64,000 nucleotides of DNA from Glandiceps talaboti. Its lineage: Eukaryota; Hemichordata; Enteropneusta; Spengelidae. The stretch covers positions 12,346,543 through 12,410,542 of the forward strand of contig NC_135562.1 in assembly GCF_964340395.1 (NCBI RefSeq). The letters run 5' to 3'. This document shows positions 10,671 through 21,835 of the stretch, piece after piece. A program made the position numbers and the translations under genes. The notes beneath the pieces were generated by a model. The model did not search any database. It was not told the DNA's origin and was given only the letters and a program-made list of their open reading frames with translations. Numbering within the stretch: the stretch's first letter is position 1; the number at the start of each line of letters is the position of its first letter.

Positions 10671-11141
10671 TGTCTTCAATGTTAAAAATGATGAATATTA
10701 AACATTGCCGGATAACAGCAACTTTCACAACTTTGTCAATTGATCTGATCTCTGTTATATAATCCACAGTCAAAGTCTATCTCTTTATCGTCAATAGTTT
10801 TGGGTCATTGTGAGGACATCACCATGGTAACAAACTGGCATTGTACAATCTTATACGGATATGGATGATGCGTGCATGTATGACCACTTGTGGGTTTTCA
10901 AATAATATATGGACTTCACTACCTGTTGTTACTTTTGATGGTAATTGTTTGCATTTTTCACTTGTAGTGAATTGTTAAAGAATCTTACTGGCTAATGAGG
11001 TATTACAGACGGGGAAAATGAGAAAGATAATGTGTGTAAATTTGTCAACTTGACAAGTAAATTTATAGTTTCCATTTTGATTTTGTGTTTAAATGTTAGA
11101 TTCAGTCAGTTGAATGAATGGTAATGGTGGACATTATCAAA

Positions 11142-11389
11142 TAGGGAACTTGCAATCCAGACTGAGCATGCTCAGATGCAAATGACTATGGGATTATCTG
11201 TGGTTATTGTAATACCTAATCTGGAGCTACTGATAAAATAAACCTCCCACAAAGGTCAGGGTGACTATGAATTGATTATTTGTGGTTACAAACAATGTAA
11301 CAATATTGTTTACAGTACTAATTGAGTAGTATTTATTATCACATTTCCCATGATGCAACATTCAACATGGCGGATTTGCAAGTTCCCTA
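11142..11389. mobile_element. MITE with TAGGGAACTTGCAA termini
   Basis: TAGGGAACTTGCAATCC at 11142 is mirrored by GGATTTGCAAGTTCCCTA ending at 11389, about 248 bp in all. If the outer TA on each side is a target duplication, this would fit a Tc1/mariner-type non-autonomous element. That assignment is inference. No coding sequence inside. Confidence 0.7.
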
Positions 11390-11424
11390 TTGTGTGGATG
11401 CATGGTAGCCTTCAGTCGTGACTG

Positions 11425-11570
11425 TATACTTTAAAAGTGACCATATGCATGCATGGATGACAAATGAGTACTTATTTTGGATTTTTAATTCTTAAGACAT
11501 CTCTACTATGTTTTCCTACTTGAAAAAACAATGTGAAACAGCAGCGACCAAATCTGTGTTTGTAACTCAA
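11425..11570 (+). mobile_element. Dispersed repeat fragment, family H, copy 1
   Basis: Collinear with 28685-28815: both carry a CATATG..GGATGA start, TTATTTTGGA, TTTTAATT, TCCTACTTGAAAAA and CAATGTGAAA in the same order and orientation. Boundaries are unclear. Confidence 0.55.
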
Positions 11571-11691
11571 TAAATTACAAGAAGCTAAAGAGTTTTTAAA
11601 AATTTTGTCATTGGTATATACAGTAACAAATATTTTAAAAGTTTTTTTTTTTAATGTTTTGTAGTTATTTTAGTTCCAAACAAGGACTTAG

Positions 11692-12060
11692 TGATAATAA
11701 ACAATAATAATAATGTTAGTTTTTATATAGCACTTTCTCACTTTGTGCTCAAAGTACTTTGCAATTATTACTGCTGGCTCTGAGCTATATCGGCACAATA
11801 GCTCTTTACACTTCCTCAACTCCCTGGGGAGAATACCATCCATTGCAGCCTTTATAAGCGCATAGGATTAAAGCATTCACATTGCAACCTCTATCCTACT
11901 AGGTCCCAATTATACAGCTGGGTGGACTGAGGCACAGTCATGGTTCAAATCTTGCCAAAGGACTTTAGCCACTCAGAAACAAATGCATCTATGGGGCTCA
12001 AACCTACAACGTGCAGATTCCAAGCCGGTCACTCTAACCATTCGACCATCATGACTCCAT
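11692..12060 (-). mobile_element. tRNA-derived SINE, family S1, full-length copy
   Basis: Read on the minus strand, a tRNA-like head starts near 12060 (TGGTCGAATGGTTAGAGTG resembles an A box) and GGTTTGAGCCC fits a B box. A body with CCAGGGAGTTGAGGAAGTGT follows, then a conserved tail (GCACAAAGTGAGAAAGTGC) and an ATT/TTA-rich end near 11692. Such elements are transcribed by RNA polymerase III and moved by LINE machinery. I cannot name the subfamily. Confidence 0.8.
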
Positions 12061-12311
12061 AGTATATGTTGTGTCACATTGTTTTTCCCAAGTATAAAAA
12101 TATAGTAGAGTTGTTTTATAAATTAAAACTCCAAACTGAAAACCCATTTGTGATCCATATGGCCACTTTAAAGTTAATGATGAATTGAACAAATCATCAC
12201 AACTAAAGCTGTTTACAATCCAAACCTTTTTTTAAAAATCCATTAAAAGTCCCCTATATATCATTTCTGAAAAAATCATATTTTAGTCAAATCTACAAGA
12301 GCTTGTTTATC

Positions 12312-12545
12312 TAAGGCTAGTCTGGCACCAGTTCCTTGGGAGATTTTTTTGTCTGATAATCTTTAAATGTTTTGAATTTGTTTCAAATTTCCCAGTTAGG
12401 TTACTAGAAAGTGGGAAATGTTTTTAAAAGTTGACCATATTTTCCATCCCAAAATTTCAAATAAATAAAAAATACAGAACATTGAAAGATTATGAGACAA
12501 AAAAAAAATCTCTCAAGAAACTGGTGCCTGACAGTATTCTAAGGC
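12312..12545. mobile_element. Hairpin element, arms of about 65 bp
   Basis: CTAAGGCTAGTCTGGCACCA at 12312 and the block through GTCTGATAATCTTTAAATG pair with 12474-12545 (CATTGAAAGATTATGAGAC ... GGTGCCTGACAGTATTCTAA). The loop is about 100 bp. A 77-codon frame at 12431-12664 runs through one arm and is not a gene. Confidence 0.75.
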
Positions 12546-13088
12546 ATAAAATCATGCTGTCTTTATGTATGCGTTCTTGTCTATTGTGTTCTAGTGTGCC
12601 TTTCTGGTATTGGCTGTGTGAGGGCAGTATATCCATATGCATTTATTTAGCAAGTGTAAAATGACAGCGAGACTGACATTCCCACTATTCTATATTTACC
12701 CTGTAGGGTTGATTGTATACACTAGGTGCATAGCAATCCCTTCTCAGCCAATTTGACATGCTCCTGATTCTACAAATTTGTGTGTGGCAGATCCACAAAA
12801 ATTTTGTCTCTACTTTTTACCGTGTAGTAAGAAAAAAAATGAGTTTTATCATTTTGACTTCATTTTTAAGATACAACAGTGACATTTGTGTTCACTAGAG
12901 GGCACACTAGCCGGCAGTTATGTGTCACCCACTTTCATAAGGAAATTTAGTATTTTGCATATCTTACATACGTTATATTTATAAAGGCCTACATTTGTAT
13001 TTTAGACTAGGATAACACTTTAGATGTGAAAAGCCAGTTGTCTAGAAGAACTATAGATACAGTTAGTCTACAACAAAAGATCAATCAT

Positions 13089-13445
13089 GTGGAGTCATGA
13101 TAGGCGAATGGTTAGTGTGACTAGCTTGGAATCTGCAGGTTGCAGGTTTAAGCCCTGTCACTGCCGTTTGTTTCTGAATGGCTAAATTTCTTTGGCAAGT
13201 TTTGAACCATGATTGTGCCTCAGATAACCCAGCTGTATAATTGGGTACCTGGTAGGATAGAGGTTGCAATGTGAATGCTTTAATCCTATGTGCTTATAGC
13301 AGTGGATTGTATGACCCCCAGGGAGTTGAGGAAGTATAAAGGGCCGTTGTGCTGCCATTGATCCGTTCCAGGGGTAATAATTGTGAGCGTCTTGAGCTCT
13401 CGTGAGGAAAGGCGTGTTATAAATTTGCATTATTATTATTATTAA
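13089..13445 (+). mobile_element. tRNA-derived SINE, family S1, full-length copy
   Basis: A tRNA-like head begins near 13089. TAGGCGAATGGTTAGTGTG (13101-13119) matches an A box and GGTTTAAGCCC (13145-13155) a B box. The body contains CCCCCAGGGAGTTGAGGAAG. The 3' end carries GGGGTAATAATTGTGAGCG and a (TTA)n tail at about 13430-13445. It is in the opposite orientation to the copies at 11692 and 32995. Overlapping minus-strand frames of 62 and 112 codons are not genes. Confidence 0.85.
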
Positions 13446-13550
13446 TCCTAATCCATATGGCTCCACTGATAAGATAACACTAATATGAGAACTTGGGATT
13501 GAAACCCTGGCCTTTAACATTATAAAGTGATTGCCTTAACCAAGACTCTT
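13446..13550 (-). mobile_element. tRNA-like SINE fragment, family S2
   Basis: On the minus strand, AGTCTTGGTTAAGGCAATCA resembles an A box and GGGTTTCAATCCC a B box, followed by the family block ATCAGTGGAGCCATATGG. It directly abuts the S1 SINE tail. This copy is uninterrupted at the point where the 49.7-kb copy carries a MITE. Confidence 0.65.
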
Positions 13551-13552
13551 TG

Positions 13553-14350
13553 CGAGAAAACATGTTAGAATCATTTCCGATAAATAGATATTCATGTCAA
13601 TTCATGTATTTACCTTGGACATTACTCCTCATCAGTATTGCCAAACAAAATATTACATGTACACAAAAAGAACATATGAAGCATGTACAGAAGAAAAGAA
13701 TATGGAAAAATAAGGGATATCTTGTTGGATGGCTCTTTAAGTTTCCTGCATGCCATAAATATTTTCCTAAATTATAAAGTTCTTTTACATTATGTGAAGC
13801 AAATAATTCTACAAGTTTGAAAATGGATGGTGTCTTCCAATAGTATGGTGTGATATATTGTATAATGCAAATCATTATATAAAGGATATTTGAGAAGATA
13901 ATAGAACCCAGATCTAAAAATGATGTGATGTGTCCTGATTGATGAAGAATTGGGTGAGACAAAATACATACATGAGAATCGTTTACGATAAATAGAATCT
14001 GATATAATATGATGTCAGTGTCTTCACTAAGGACTTTTCAAGACAAGGCAGAGTAGAATCTTTTATGATAAGCAGATAATAATAATGATGTGATATGTCC
14101 TGATGAAGAGCAGACCAAGTGCGACTAAAGCATGTTAGAATCGTTTATGATAATTATGATAAGATGCAGTGTGTCCTGATGAAGAACTAAATGAGACAAA
14201 ACACATACATCAGAATCGTTTACGATGAATAGAATCTGATATAATAATGATGATGTGATGTCACAACCAAGAAGTGTTCAAGACAAATTAAGGCACATTA
14301 GAATCGCTTACAATTAACAGATAATAATGATGATGTGATATACTGACTAA
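13553..14350. repeat. Degenerate ~80-bp repeats with ~237-bp higher-order period
   Basis: AGAATCGTTTACGATAA-like anchors occur at about 13975, 14055, 14137, 14212 and 14300 (spacing 80, 82, 75, 88), with an earlier relative at 13567. The versions at 13975 and 14212 share CGATRAATAGAATCTGATAT, so similar subunits recur every third position. TGATGTGATRTGTCCTGATG is another recurring block. Confidence 0.65.
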
Positions 14351-14842
14351 GGACATGCAGTCATTATCTATTTTAAACTGTTCAAATGACATTTGATTTT
14401 ACTCATCATGCTTCCCTGTATTGGTCAGTTTGTGACATTTTCCAATTAGTGTGAGCCTTACATTTAAGTTCGTGACTAATATGACAACACTATAGACCGA
14501 GTGGGTCATGTACTAGGAACTGATCATCACACATCTCAAATGAGGTTTGTCATTGAGTAGGACACCATGTTGACTACTAATCGTAAATTGTCATTGCCTG
14601 TCTGTAACTCCTCAAATTTTGTACAGTAGCACATTTTATTCTGCCTGTGAACAGATTTTACCAAATTGAAATTATTGACTCCTTGGTTGTGCAGTCAATT
14701 AAGAATTATCAAACTCAAATACTAGTATCATAATATCAGTTATGTGATATTAAACTTGTATCATAGCTAAATTATGTGTCATTATTTGAGTACCAAAATG
14801 TCACATGATCGTAGCATTTAAAGTGGAATTAATGTGAAACCA
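14351..14842. other. No gene seen
   Basis: AT-rich DNA without notable repeats or frames. Confidence 0.5.
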
Positions 14843-15020
14843 GCCTACCTGTAGACTTGAAGAACTGAATGATACTACACTATTTCAGCTATCCTAACTG
14901 TAGCCTACCTGTAGACTTGAAGAACTGAATGCTACTACAGTATTTCAGCTATCCTAACTGTAGCCTACCTGTAGACTTGAAGAACTAACACTACTACACT
15001 ATTTCTGCTATCCTAACTGA
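14843..15020. repeat. 60-bp minisatellite, three copies
   Basis: Copies start at 14843, 14903 and 14963 with GCCTACCTGTAGACTTGAAG, and contain ATTTCAGCTATCCTAACTG. The third has a two-base deletion. Copies are about 95 percent alike. Confidence 0.95.
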
Positions 15021-16269
15021 TAATTTGATTTTTGAATATTCACTTGTCCTTCCAAGTCTGCTCTGATTCTCCAGTTACACTGGTCTCAAATGGTGGGATG
15101 GTAAGCTGTAAGCAGTGTAAGCTGGGGACTGGAATTTGAACGTAAAGTATGTGTCAGTTTGTGTACTGGTAACAGTTCAGTGATGTAAGAAGGTCACAGG
15201 GCAATGATTTGTCCCTTTCATCAGTGCAATGTTCATTAAGTTGCCTTTGTTAAGGGTGCATGTACGTTATTCTGATGTTCCTTCTCTGCATTTCTAATCA
15301 CATGGGTCTGATCAGTGATCATTACACAGGAATCATGCATTTCTTCACTGGCACATCCTCTTTTGGTTGGCCATGTCCTGCATGTATTAAGTGTCTTCAG
15401 CTGATTCCAGGTATTGCAGTTAACTGTAGACAATGCACGGTTGTTGGTGGTCTGAAGTCAACAGAAGACTTCCCTGGGTAACAACACACAAAACCCCCAA
15501 AAATAAATCTGCAGCAAACTACCAACTGAAGTTAAGACTTCTGATAGGTCCAAAAGTATCACATGATATTCATAAATTTAAACTAATAAGAAGAGTGTGT
15601 TCACAGAAAGTTCATGAAATCAGGTAAACTTATAAACTAGATCAGGAGAACAGGTTAAGTGTAGTCTCATAGCGCAACTCATTATCCCTTGCATCAACAT
15701 AGTTATTTAAACTGTTATAATGCTACACACATTTGATAATTAGTAATATGGTAAAATAAATCCAGTCAAATTAATTACTGGGTTCCATTACCATAAAATC
15801 AGCAGGTTGCGCCTTACTGAAGACAGTTTATAGTGTACGCAATGCAATGCACTGCAAAGCGACCAAAATTTTCACGATAAGGACGTTTTTTAGAAATTAT
15901 TTTTTAAATTTCCCCTTTTCTGAGTTCATATAACACAACTGTGGCAAATATTTCTATGAATCATACAATACTTCATGACTACTTTACGTTCAAGGAGAAG
16001 CGTACTACAGAGAACGCGTACGCTTTCACTGAGATAAACATGAACTCTACCCAGGAAACGCATTCCAATGAAACTAACATGTAGATATTAAAGACGAAAT
16101 GCATAGAGGTACATCTAAATAAGAATTCTTTAATTACCGTAAATATATTATTAGTAATACAATCACTGAATTTTTTTACAGTTGAAATTCTTCGTACGTT
16201 GTCAGTTGCCTGTGTGCACAAGTAATGCCATATTGTTTGTTGATATTCAATGTGTATGCCCATGACAAA
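15021..16269. other. No supported gene; overlapping short frames on both strands
   Basis: Frames of 65-73 codons overlap at 15236-15481 on both strands. Neither shows a recognisable domain or convincing splice sites. 15979-16263 (-) holds a 94-codon hydrophobic frame of biased composition. I treat these as chance. Confidence 0.45.
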
Positions 16270-16520
16270 TAAGACGCAACCTGATTGGCCGTGTGGCTCA
16301 CTTAGCAGAACGGTCGGGGCATGGGCGCCAGTTCAGAGGTAGAGGAGGCGATCAGGATAAAAACGTAAACATGTACCACGAAGATCAATTCAGGCAAAAT
16401 AATGAAGGTAAAATAGCAATGAACAAATAGCCGACATCTACATCGGATTTTAATCAGATTGCAGCTTGATGTGATCGCGTCACGATTTCAACCTGTTACT
16501 GGTTAAGTATATTTTCTAGG
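16270..16520. promoter_or_regulatory. Locally GC- and CpG-richer patch
   Basis: Richer in CG than its surroundings (GGCCGTGTGGC, AACGGTCGGGGC, GGCGCCAG, GCGTCACG), with an inverted CCAAT box (CTGATTGGCC) at its start. In a CpG-depleted background this could be a promoter or remnant of an RNA-derived repeat. No TATA box or coding exon is evident, so regulatory function is only a guess. Confidence 0.2.
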
Positions 16521-16561
16521 TAAATTGGCTTCTAATTAACCTGTACGATTTCTAGTTATTA

Positions 16562-16590
16562 GTTTTTTTGTTTTTTGTTTTTTGTTTTTA
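16562..16590. repeat. (GTTTTTT)n simple repeat
   Basis: Four T-runs separated by single G residues. Confidence 0.9.
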
Positions 16591-17009
16591 ATACAATTTT
16601 CAGTGAATGTTGTCTCAATAAAATATTAATGCTCCAGTTAATACAGCAAATGCTGCTTTAGTGCTCCTGTAAATTATCAATTAATATGTGTATGGAACAG
16701 TGATTTGAATTGAATGCTCTTGAGATGCAATGAGAGAATGACGTTTGTATTATTAAGAGAATGAATCAGAAGAAGAGAAAGTCGTGACTGTCTCATGGGA
16801 AGGAACAAGACCTAAGATTGATTTTTCCCAACATGTTCAATAAGACTACTATCTCAATGTGCTTGTGATATTGTGAACTATATTGACCAAAGTCAACGAA
16901 ATCAATACTAAAACTTGTCAGTAGTAAGTGTTATGAAGTGTCAGTGTCTTGTATTTATGACCTGTGTGTGTGTTTGTTAATTCATTCCTGATTTCTTGTT
17001 ATACTCGAA

Positions 17010-17250
17010 TGTCTTTTACTACACACATTGGTAAGAAACCACTGTCTATGCTTTTACCAAATGAAATTCATTGGAAACAAGTCACACTGTATTAAACTGT
17101 CTTTCACCATTGACATTCATTGTAAACAAGTCACACTGTAAACTGTCTTTCACCATTGACATTCTTTGTAAACAAGTCACACTGTAAACTGTCTTTTACT
17201 ATAGACAATGGAAAGAAACAAACTGTCCTTGCTTTTACCCAGTGACAGAC
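17010..17250. repeat. 46-bp tandem repeat with flanking duplicated borders
   Basis: Three copies of ACAAGTCACACTGTAAACTG with CACCATTGACATTCATTG. The border TCTTTTACTA..CA.TGG..AGAAAC appears before (17015) and after (17195) the array, so the array lies inside a larger duplicated unit. Confidence 0.8.
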
Positions 17251-17514
17251 ATTTGTACAGTAATAGTCAAGTGGTTTAACATAATAGCAAACTACAATAA
17301 CATGAAACAAATGTGAAATGTTCAGTGAAAGAGATTTACCAACATTTGAGTATTCAAGAAGAATTACAGAAACTGCATATTTTACCGAATTGTAAAATGT
17401 TAATATCCAGTAGATACCTAGTGTTAACCATCAACTACTGTCATTGACAGACAGACAGGCAGATAAAATTGAGTGGGTTGACTATGTAGTAAATGTCACT
17501 AATAGAGAACTCCT

Positions 17515-17995
17515 ATATCAAATCCAAGTAACTTGTTACATTTATACTAACAAATCCGAATAACTTGCTACATTTATACTAACCGATCTGAATAACTTGC
17601 TACATTTTAATACTAACAGATCTGAATAACTCACTACATTTATACTAACAGATCTGAATAACTTGCTACATTTATACTAACAGATTCAAATAACTTGCTA
17701 CATTTATACTAACAGATTCGAATAACTCGCTACATTTATACTAACAGATCTGAATAACTTGCTACATTTATACTAACAGATCCGAATAACTCGCTACATT
17801 TATACCAACAGATCTGAATAACGTGCTACATTTATACTAACAGATCTGAATAACTTGCTACATTTATACTAACAGATCCGAATAACTCGCTACATTTATA
17901 CCAACAGATCTGAATAACGTGCTACATTTATACTAACAGATCTGAATAACTTGCTATATTATACTAACAGATCTGAATAACTTGCTATATTTATT
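17515..17995. repeat. 32-bp minisatellite, about 15 copies
   Basis: Consensus begins ATCTGAATAACTTGCTACAT and ends TTATACTAACAG. Variant blocks (CCGAATAACTCGC followed by CTGAATAACGTGC) recur together at about 17780 and 17878, suggesting duplication of multi-unit blocks. Confidence 0.95.
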
Positions 17996-18129
17996 TTACT
18001 TCCAAACCAGAAAGACCATAGAGTTTTAATTTAGGCGACACGATGTTTTATACACGTCACACGTTTTTGGTTATGAATTACTCAAACAATATAAATGTAT
18101 AGACACTGATAGTACTCACACACACACAC

Positions 18130-18672
18130 ATGTGAGTAGTTTTTTTACCATGTGAGTAGTTTTTTTTTTACCATGGGAGTAGTTTTTTATCATGTGAGTA
18201 GTTATTTCATGGCTTAAAAAAAAAAACTACTTAGTATGGTTTTAAAAAAACTACTCCTGTGTCCTCATTAAGCCATGAAATAACTACTCACATGGTAATA
18301 AAAACTACTCACATGGTTTAAAAAAAACTACTCACATGGTAAAAAAAACTACTCACATGGTTTTAAAAAACTACTCACATGGTAAAAAAAACTACTCACA
18401 TGAAATTAAAACTACTCCCAAGGTAAAAAAACTACTCACATGGTTTTTTAAAAAACTACTCCCACGAAATAAACTATTCCCATGGTAAAAAAAAAACCAC
18501 TCGCATGGTTTTAAAAACTATTCACATGTAAAAAAAAAAAACTACTCCTATGAAATAAAAACTACTCCCATGGTAAAAAAAACTACTCCCATGGTAAAAA
18601 AAAAACTGTTCCCAGTGTAAAAAAAACTACTCACATGATTTTAAAAAACTACTCCTGTGTCCTCATTAAGCC
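18130..18672. repeat. ~20-bp A-tract minisatellite with an internal inversion
   Basis: The unit is ACTACTCACATGG plus an A tract. Units at 18130-18213 are in the opposite orientation to those at 18225-18660. The switch is a perfect 25-bp inverted repeat (18191-18215 and 18270-18294, CATGTGAGTAGTTATTTCAT...) with a 54-bp loop. The loop's ACTCCTGTGTCCTCATTAAG recurs at the far right end (18648-18668). Confidence 0.9.
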
Positions 18673-19355
18673 TCCGTATTTTTGTGTTCACAGTGAGATA
18701 AAATGTATTATGTATGCTTGTGTGTTATCTTTGTGAGATCTGTATTTTGTTTTATGTCATTTGTAACAAAATCATGTTGTGTGGGACATAAAAGTACTGC
18801 CTCTGTGAAACTCTATAGTCACTCTGGTTAAACTATCACATTGCATTGTTCCTTTTATCCCTGGTATCATACAGATATTATTTCTTTATCTTGGCTTGTA
18901 ATAAGCTAAGTTTTGTAATGATGGCAAATGAGAGACCTTGTCCAGTATACATGTACCTTCACATCAGAAAGTATGGCTGCCTTCAATATCAAAGGATATG
19001 GTTCAACTGAAATGATGTCCAGTCTGCCAAATTAGAACTTTAGATAAATTTCAATGAAGTAAATTTTATGTAATAATGAAATTAACTTGATAATGAAAAT
19101 GACACTTTTCTTTCAATTTGGCTTTCTGTAATAATATACATATATTTATAATTAATAAGTGGAAAGATAGAATATCATGAAATGATTACGGTAAAGAATC
19201 TTTCATGTAATGTTTGTATCAGACATTTTCAGAAAAAGCTAGACATTATGCAGTGTTGCCTTGTGCATTCATTTGTTGTGTGGTACAACTTACATTGTTG
19301 ACATAGTGTGGAATTAATTGTTTAGTCTGAAATCGCGCTATCTGTTAATTTAAGT
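18673..19355. other. No gene seen
   Basis: AT-rich DNA with no notable frame or repeat. Confidence 0.5.
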
Positions 19356-19359
19356 TCTA

Positions 19360-19860
19360 GTTTGCCTTCAAGTGTTAAGAAAATGGCAAAAGATTTAGTC
19401 GAGCTCGTGTGTTGTAGCAAATTCCTCATGTGTGTTATAGAAAGTGTTGGTAAGAAAATGGTAAAAGACTAGCTGAAGTGTGTTGCAGCTAGTGTTTGGA
19501 AAATGGCAAACGTCTAGCTCTAGTGTGTTGCAGCTACATGTAGTGTTTGGAAAATGGCAAACGACTAGCTCGTCTTTTGCAGCAAGTGTTTGGAAAATGG
19601 CAAACGACTAGCCCAAGTGTGCTGCAGCATTTGGAAAATGGGAAAATACTCATGTTATAACAAGTGTTAAGAAAATGGCCAAAAACTAACTCCTGTATAT
19701 GTATAGCAAGTGTTGAGAAAATGGCCAAAGACTTAGTTTAGCTCAAGTGTGTTGCAGCATAGACAATAGTCTATTGTCTATGGTTGCAGCAAGTGTTTGG
19801 AAAATGGCAAAAGATATGTGTTATAGCAAGTGTTAAGAAAATGGCAAGAGACTCCTGTGT
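19360..19860. repeat. Degenerate ~48-bp minisatellite
   Basis: About ten copies of GTGTTTGGAAAATGGCAAA, GACTAGCTC and GTGTGTTGCAGC in varying order. Indels give unit lengths of roughly 40-60 bp. A minus-strand 64-codon frame at 19534-19728 follows the repeat. Confidence 0.8.
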
Positions 19861-21485
19861 GATGATGTAACACATCATGACATCGTAAAGAGGGCCAAGT
19901 CTTGTGAAAGCATTGTTGTATGTCCTCAGTCTAAAGGAGATAATAAAAAAACTATATTGCGGGAATAACCTTTGTATCAGACAGTGTTAGATGGTAAGTA
20001 ATTAAGTTGGCATTTACACCACACTTCCATGGTCTGTCATTTGGTTAAATTATGACTTGGGATTGTACATGTAGATGTTGTGTAACTGGGTATTGTACCG
20101 ATTCACAGATAAACATACATTGGATAATGATAACATGACTTTCCTTGCTGCATGTATAAAGGGTGTTGGGGATTTGTATAAATATCGTTGCTTTTCATCC
20201 AGTGCTGCTCTAGAAAGCTCGTCAGAATTTTTTGGAAACCTGTGAGTTGAGTGTTAGTAATAATCTAAAAAGATCTAGGTGTTGTTTCCACTTATTTCCA
20301 CTTATATATTAATATGTTGGTAGCGAGTGGCTACAAAAGTGGACCAAGTTTGATTGGACTTTTCCAGCTATTAAAGTTTGAGAGACCATCCAGTTTTGCT
20401 TTCTGTTTATGTGAACAACATACACATTTATTTGTTGACATACTGGTAAAGTGAATTTATTTTATTATTTTGTGGGTTTTTTCCATAATACTACCAATCC
20501 AGAGTGACAATTAGGCAGGATGATGTACAATTTATGTCTCAAAATACAGACACATAGTCTTCCTCTGTTGTTTGTACAATGTAGTAAAGAAATGAATTAT
20601 CTTATACAATGACATAGCCAGTCACATACCAACATGCAAGAAGAATACCAGGATTCGTGTTATCTTGAAAATCTCTTGGCAGATCTCAAAGAAATATACA
20701 CTATTTATGAGTTTGGGAATAAACTTAAGTACATCCCTAAATTATAAACTAACTGATTGGATATAGAATATGCACATCACAAACCATGTTTTTGACTTCA
20801 CTAGGGAATCAAGTCCAATGGAAAATGAAATACAATGTTATATTTTTATAAATAAATCATACAGGTTTGTTTATTTCCTGCCAATTAATTTACACATTTT
20901 GTTATTATGGAGATAACGTTTTATAATTTGATTCTTTTGAGATTGCTAAATGTTATATTGAGTATTTGTATATAGGGAATTGACTAACCAATTTATAATA
21001 CCTTTTATAATACTTCATCAGTGGCTATTAGAGAGAAAAACCCTACTTTTTGAAATTACAAGGGGATTCAAAGCGCCATTTGATTTATTTCTATTTTGTT
21101 CAGAGAAAATACCGAATGCATGTAAGGGTTCAGAGTCCCTGTAACAAATAAACTTAGGACATCGTTCAAAAATATGGAATGAATGCAAAAAGTGAAGCAT
21201 GAAAGTGTTTGGCATTTTTGCACATGAAAGGGAGTTTTTACTCTGTCATATACTCAATTGTACATGTGATTATAAGTGTAAAAACTGCCCATAGTTTGAG
21301 CTCATCATGAATAACACAGTGTGACAGTATATGTTTACTTTTTATTGTCTACAGTGTTTCTCACGAATATGTGTCAAAACTTTATGAATAATTATTCATT
21401 GTAGCAAATAGTTTCTACACGTAATCACTAGTCTTGATTAGTTAGGTCGAGTAATTACTGTGCCAACTGATAGCGATATTTAAAT
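19861..21485. other. Repeat-poor AT-rich stretch, no gene seen
   Basis: About 1.6 kb without visible tandem repeats. GTAAGT at 19994 follows ATG but the sequence before it is not convincingly coding. A 65-codon minus frame at 21018-21215 has no features. Confidence 0.5.
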
Positions 21486-21835
21486 GTTATTCCCGAATAT
21501 TTTTCTTCATTCAGCTGAGGAAAATACGAGTGACCTATGGGGCCTTTGTCACTATGAGTCGCTTGACGAGTAGTGACAACCCTTAGGTCATGAGTATTTT
21601 CCAGCTGAATGAATAAAAATATTGGAGAATAACATTTAAATATACCAGTGCCAATAATATCAAAGAAAAATCAGGGGAAATAATTGGCAATTTTGAACGT
21701 TTTGACTCATATCTCGACCACAACAGAACCAGGGATGTAGACATGTGTTGTCGTGACATAGACACGTGTTGTCATGGTGTAGAATGACTAGAGTTTATAT
21801 TCCATATTTTTAACTTATGCGTGGTATAACGTACC
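21486..21835 (-). mobile_element. Palindromic MITE-like element, family A, copy 4
   Basis: One of the most complete copies. Minus-strand order: TTATACCACGCATAAG end near 21835, ATATGGAATATAAACTCTAG, the AGTCAAAACGTTCAAAATTG block, then a palindrome with arms of about 80 bp reaching AATGTTATTC / GAATAACATT. The core is AGGGTTGTCACTACTCGTC / GACTCATAGTGACAAAGGCC. The minus frame at 21583-21765 is element sequence. Confidence 0.88.

Noticed and set aside
13089-13170. A functional tRNA gene
   Set aside because: A and B boxes are present, but no cloverleaf with a paired acceptor stem can be drawn, and the sequence continues as a SINE with an ATT tail.
16284-16350. tRNA-like head (GGCCGTGTGGCTCAC)
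   Set aside because: Starts like a tRNA but has no acceptable B box. Not called.
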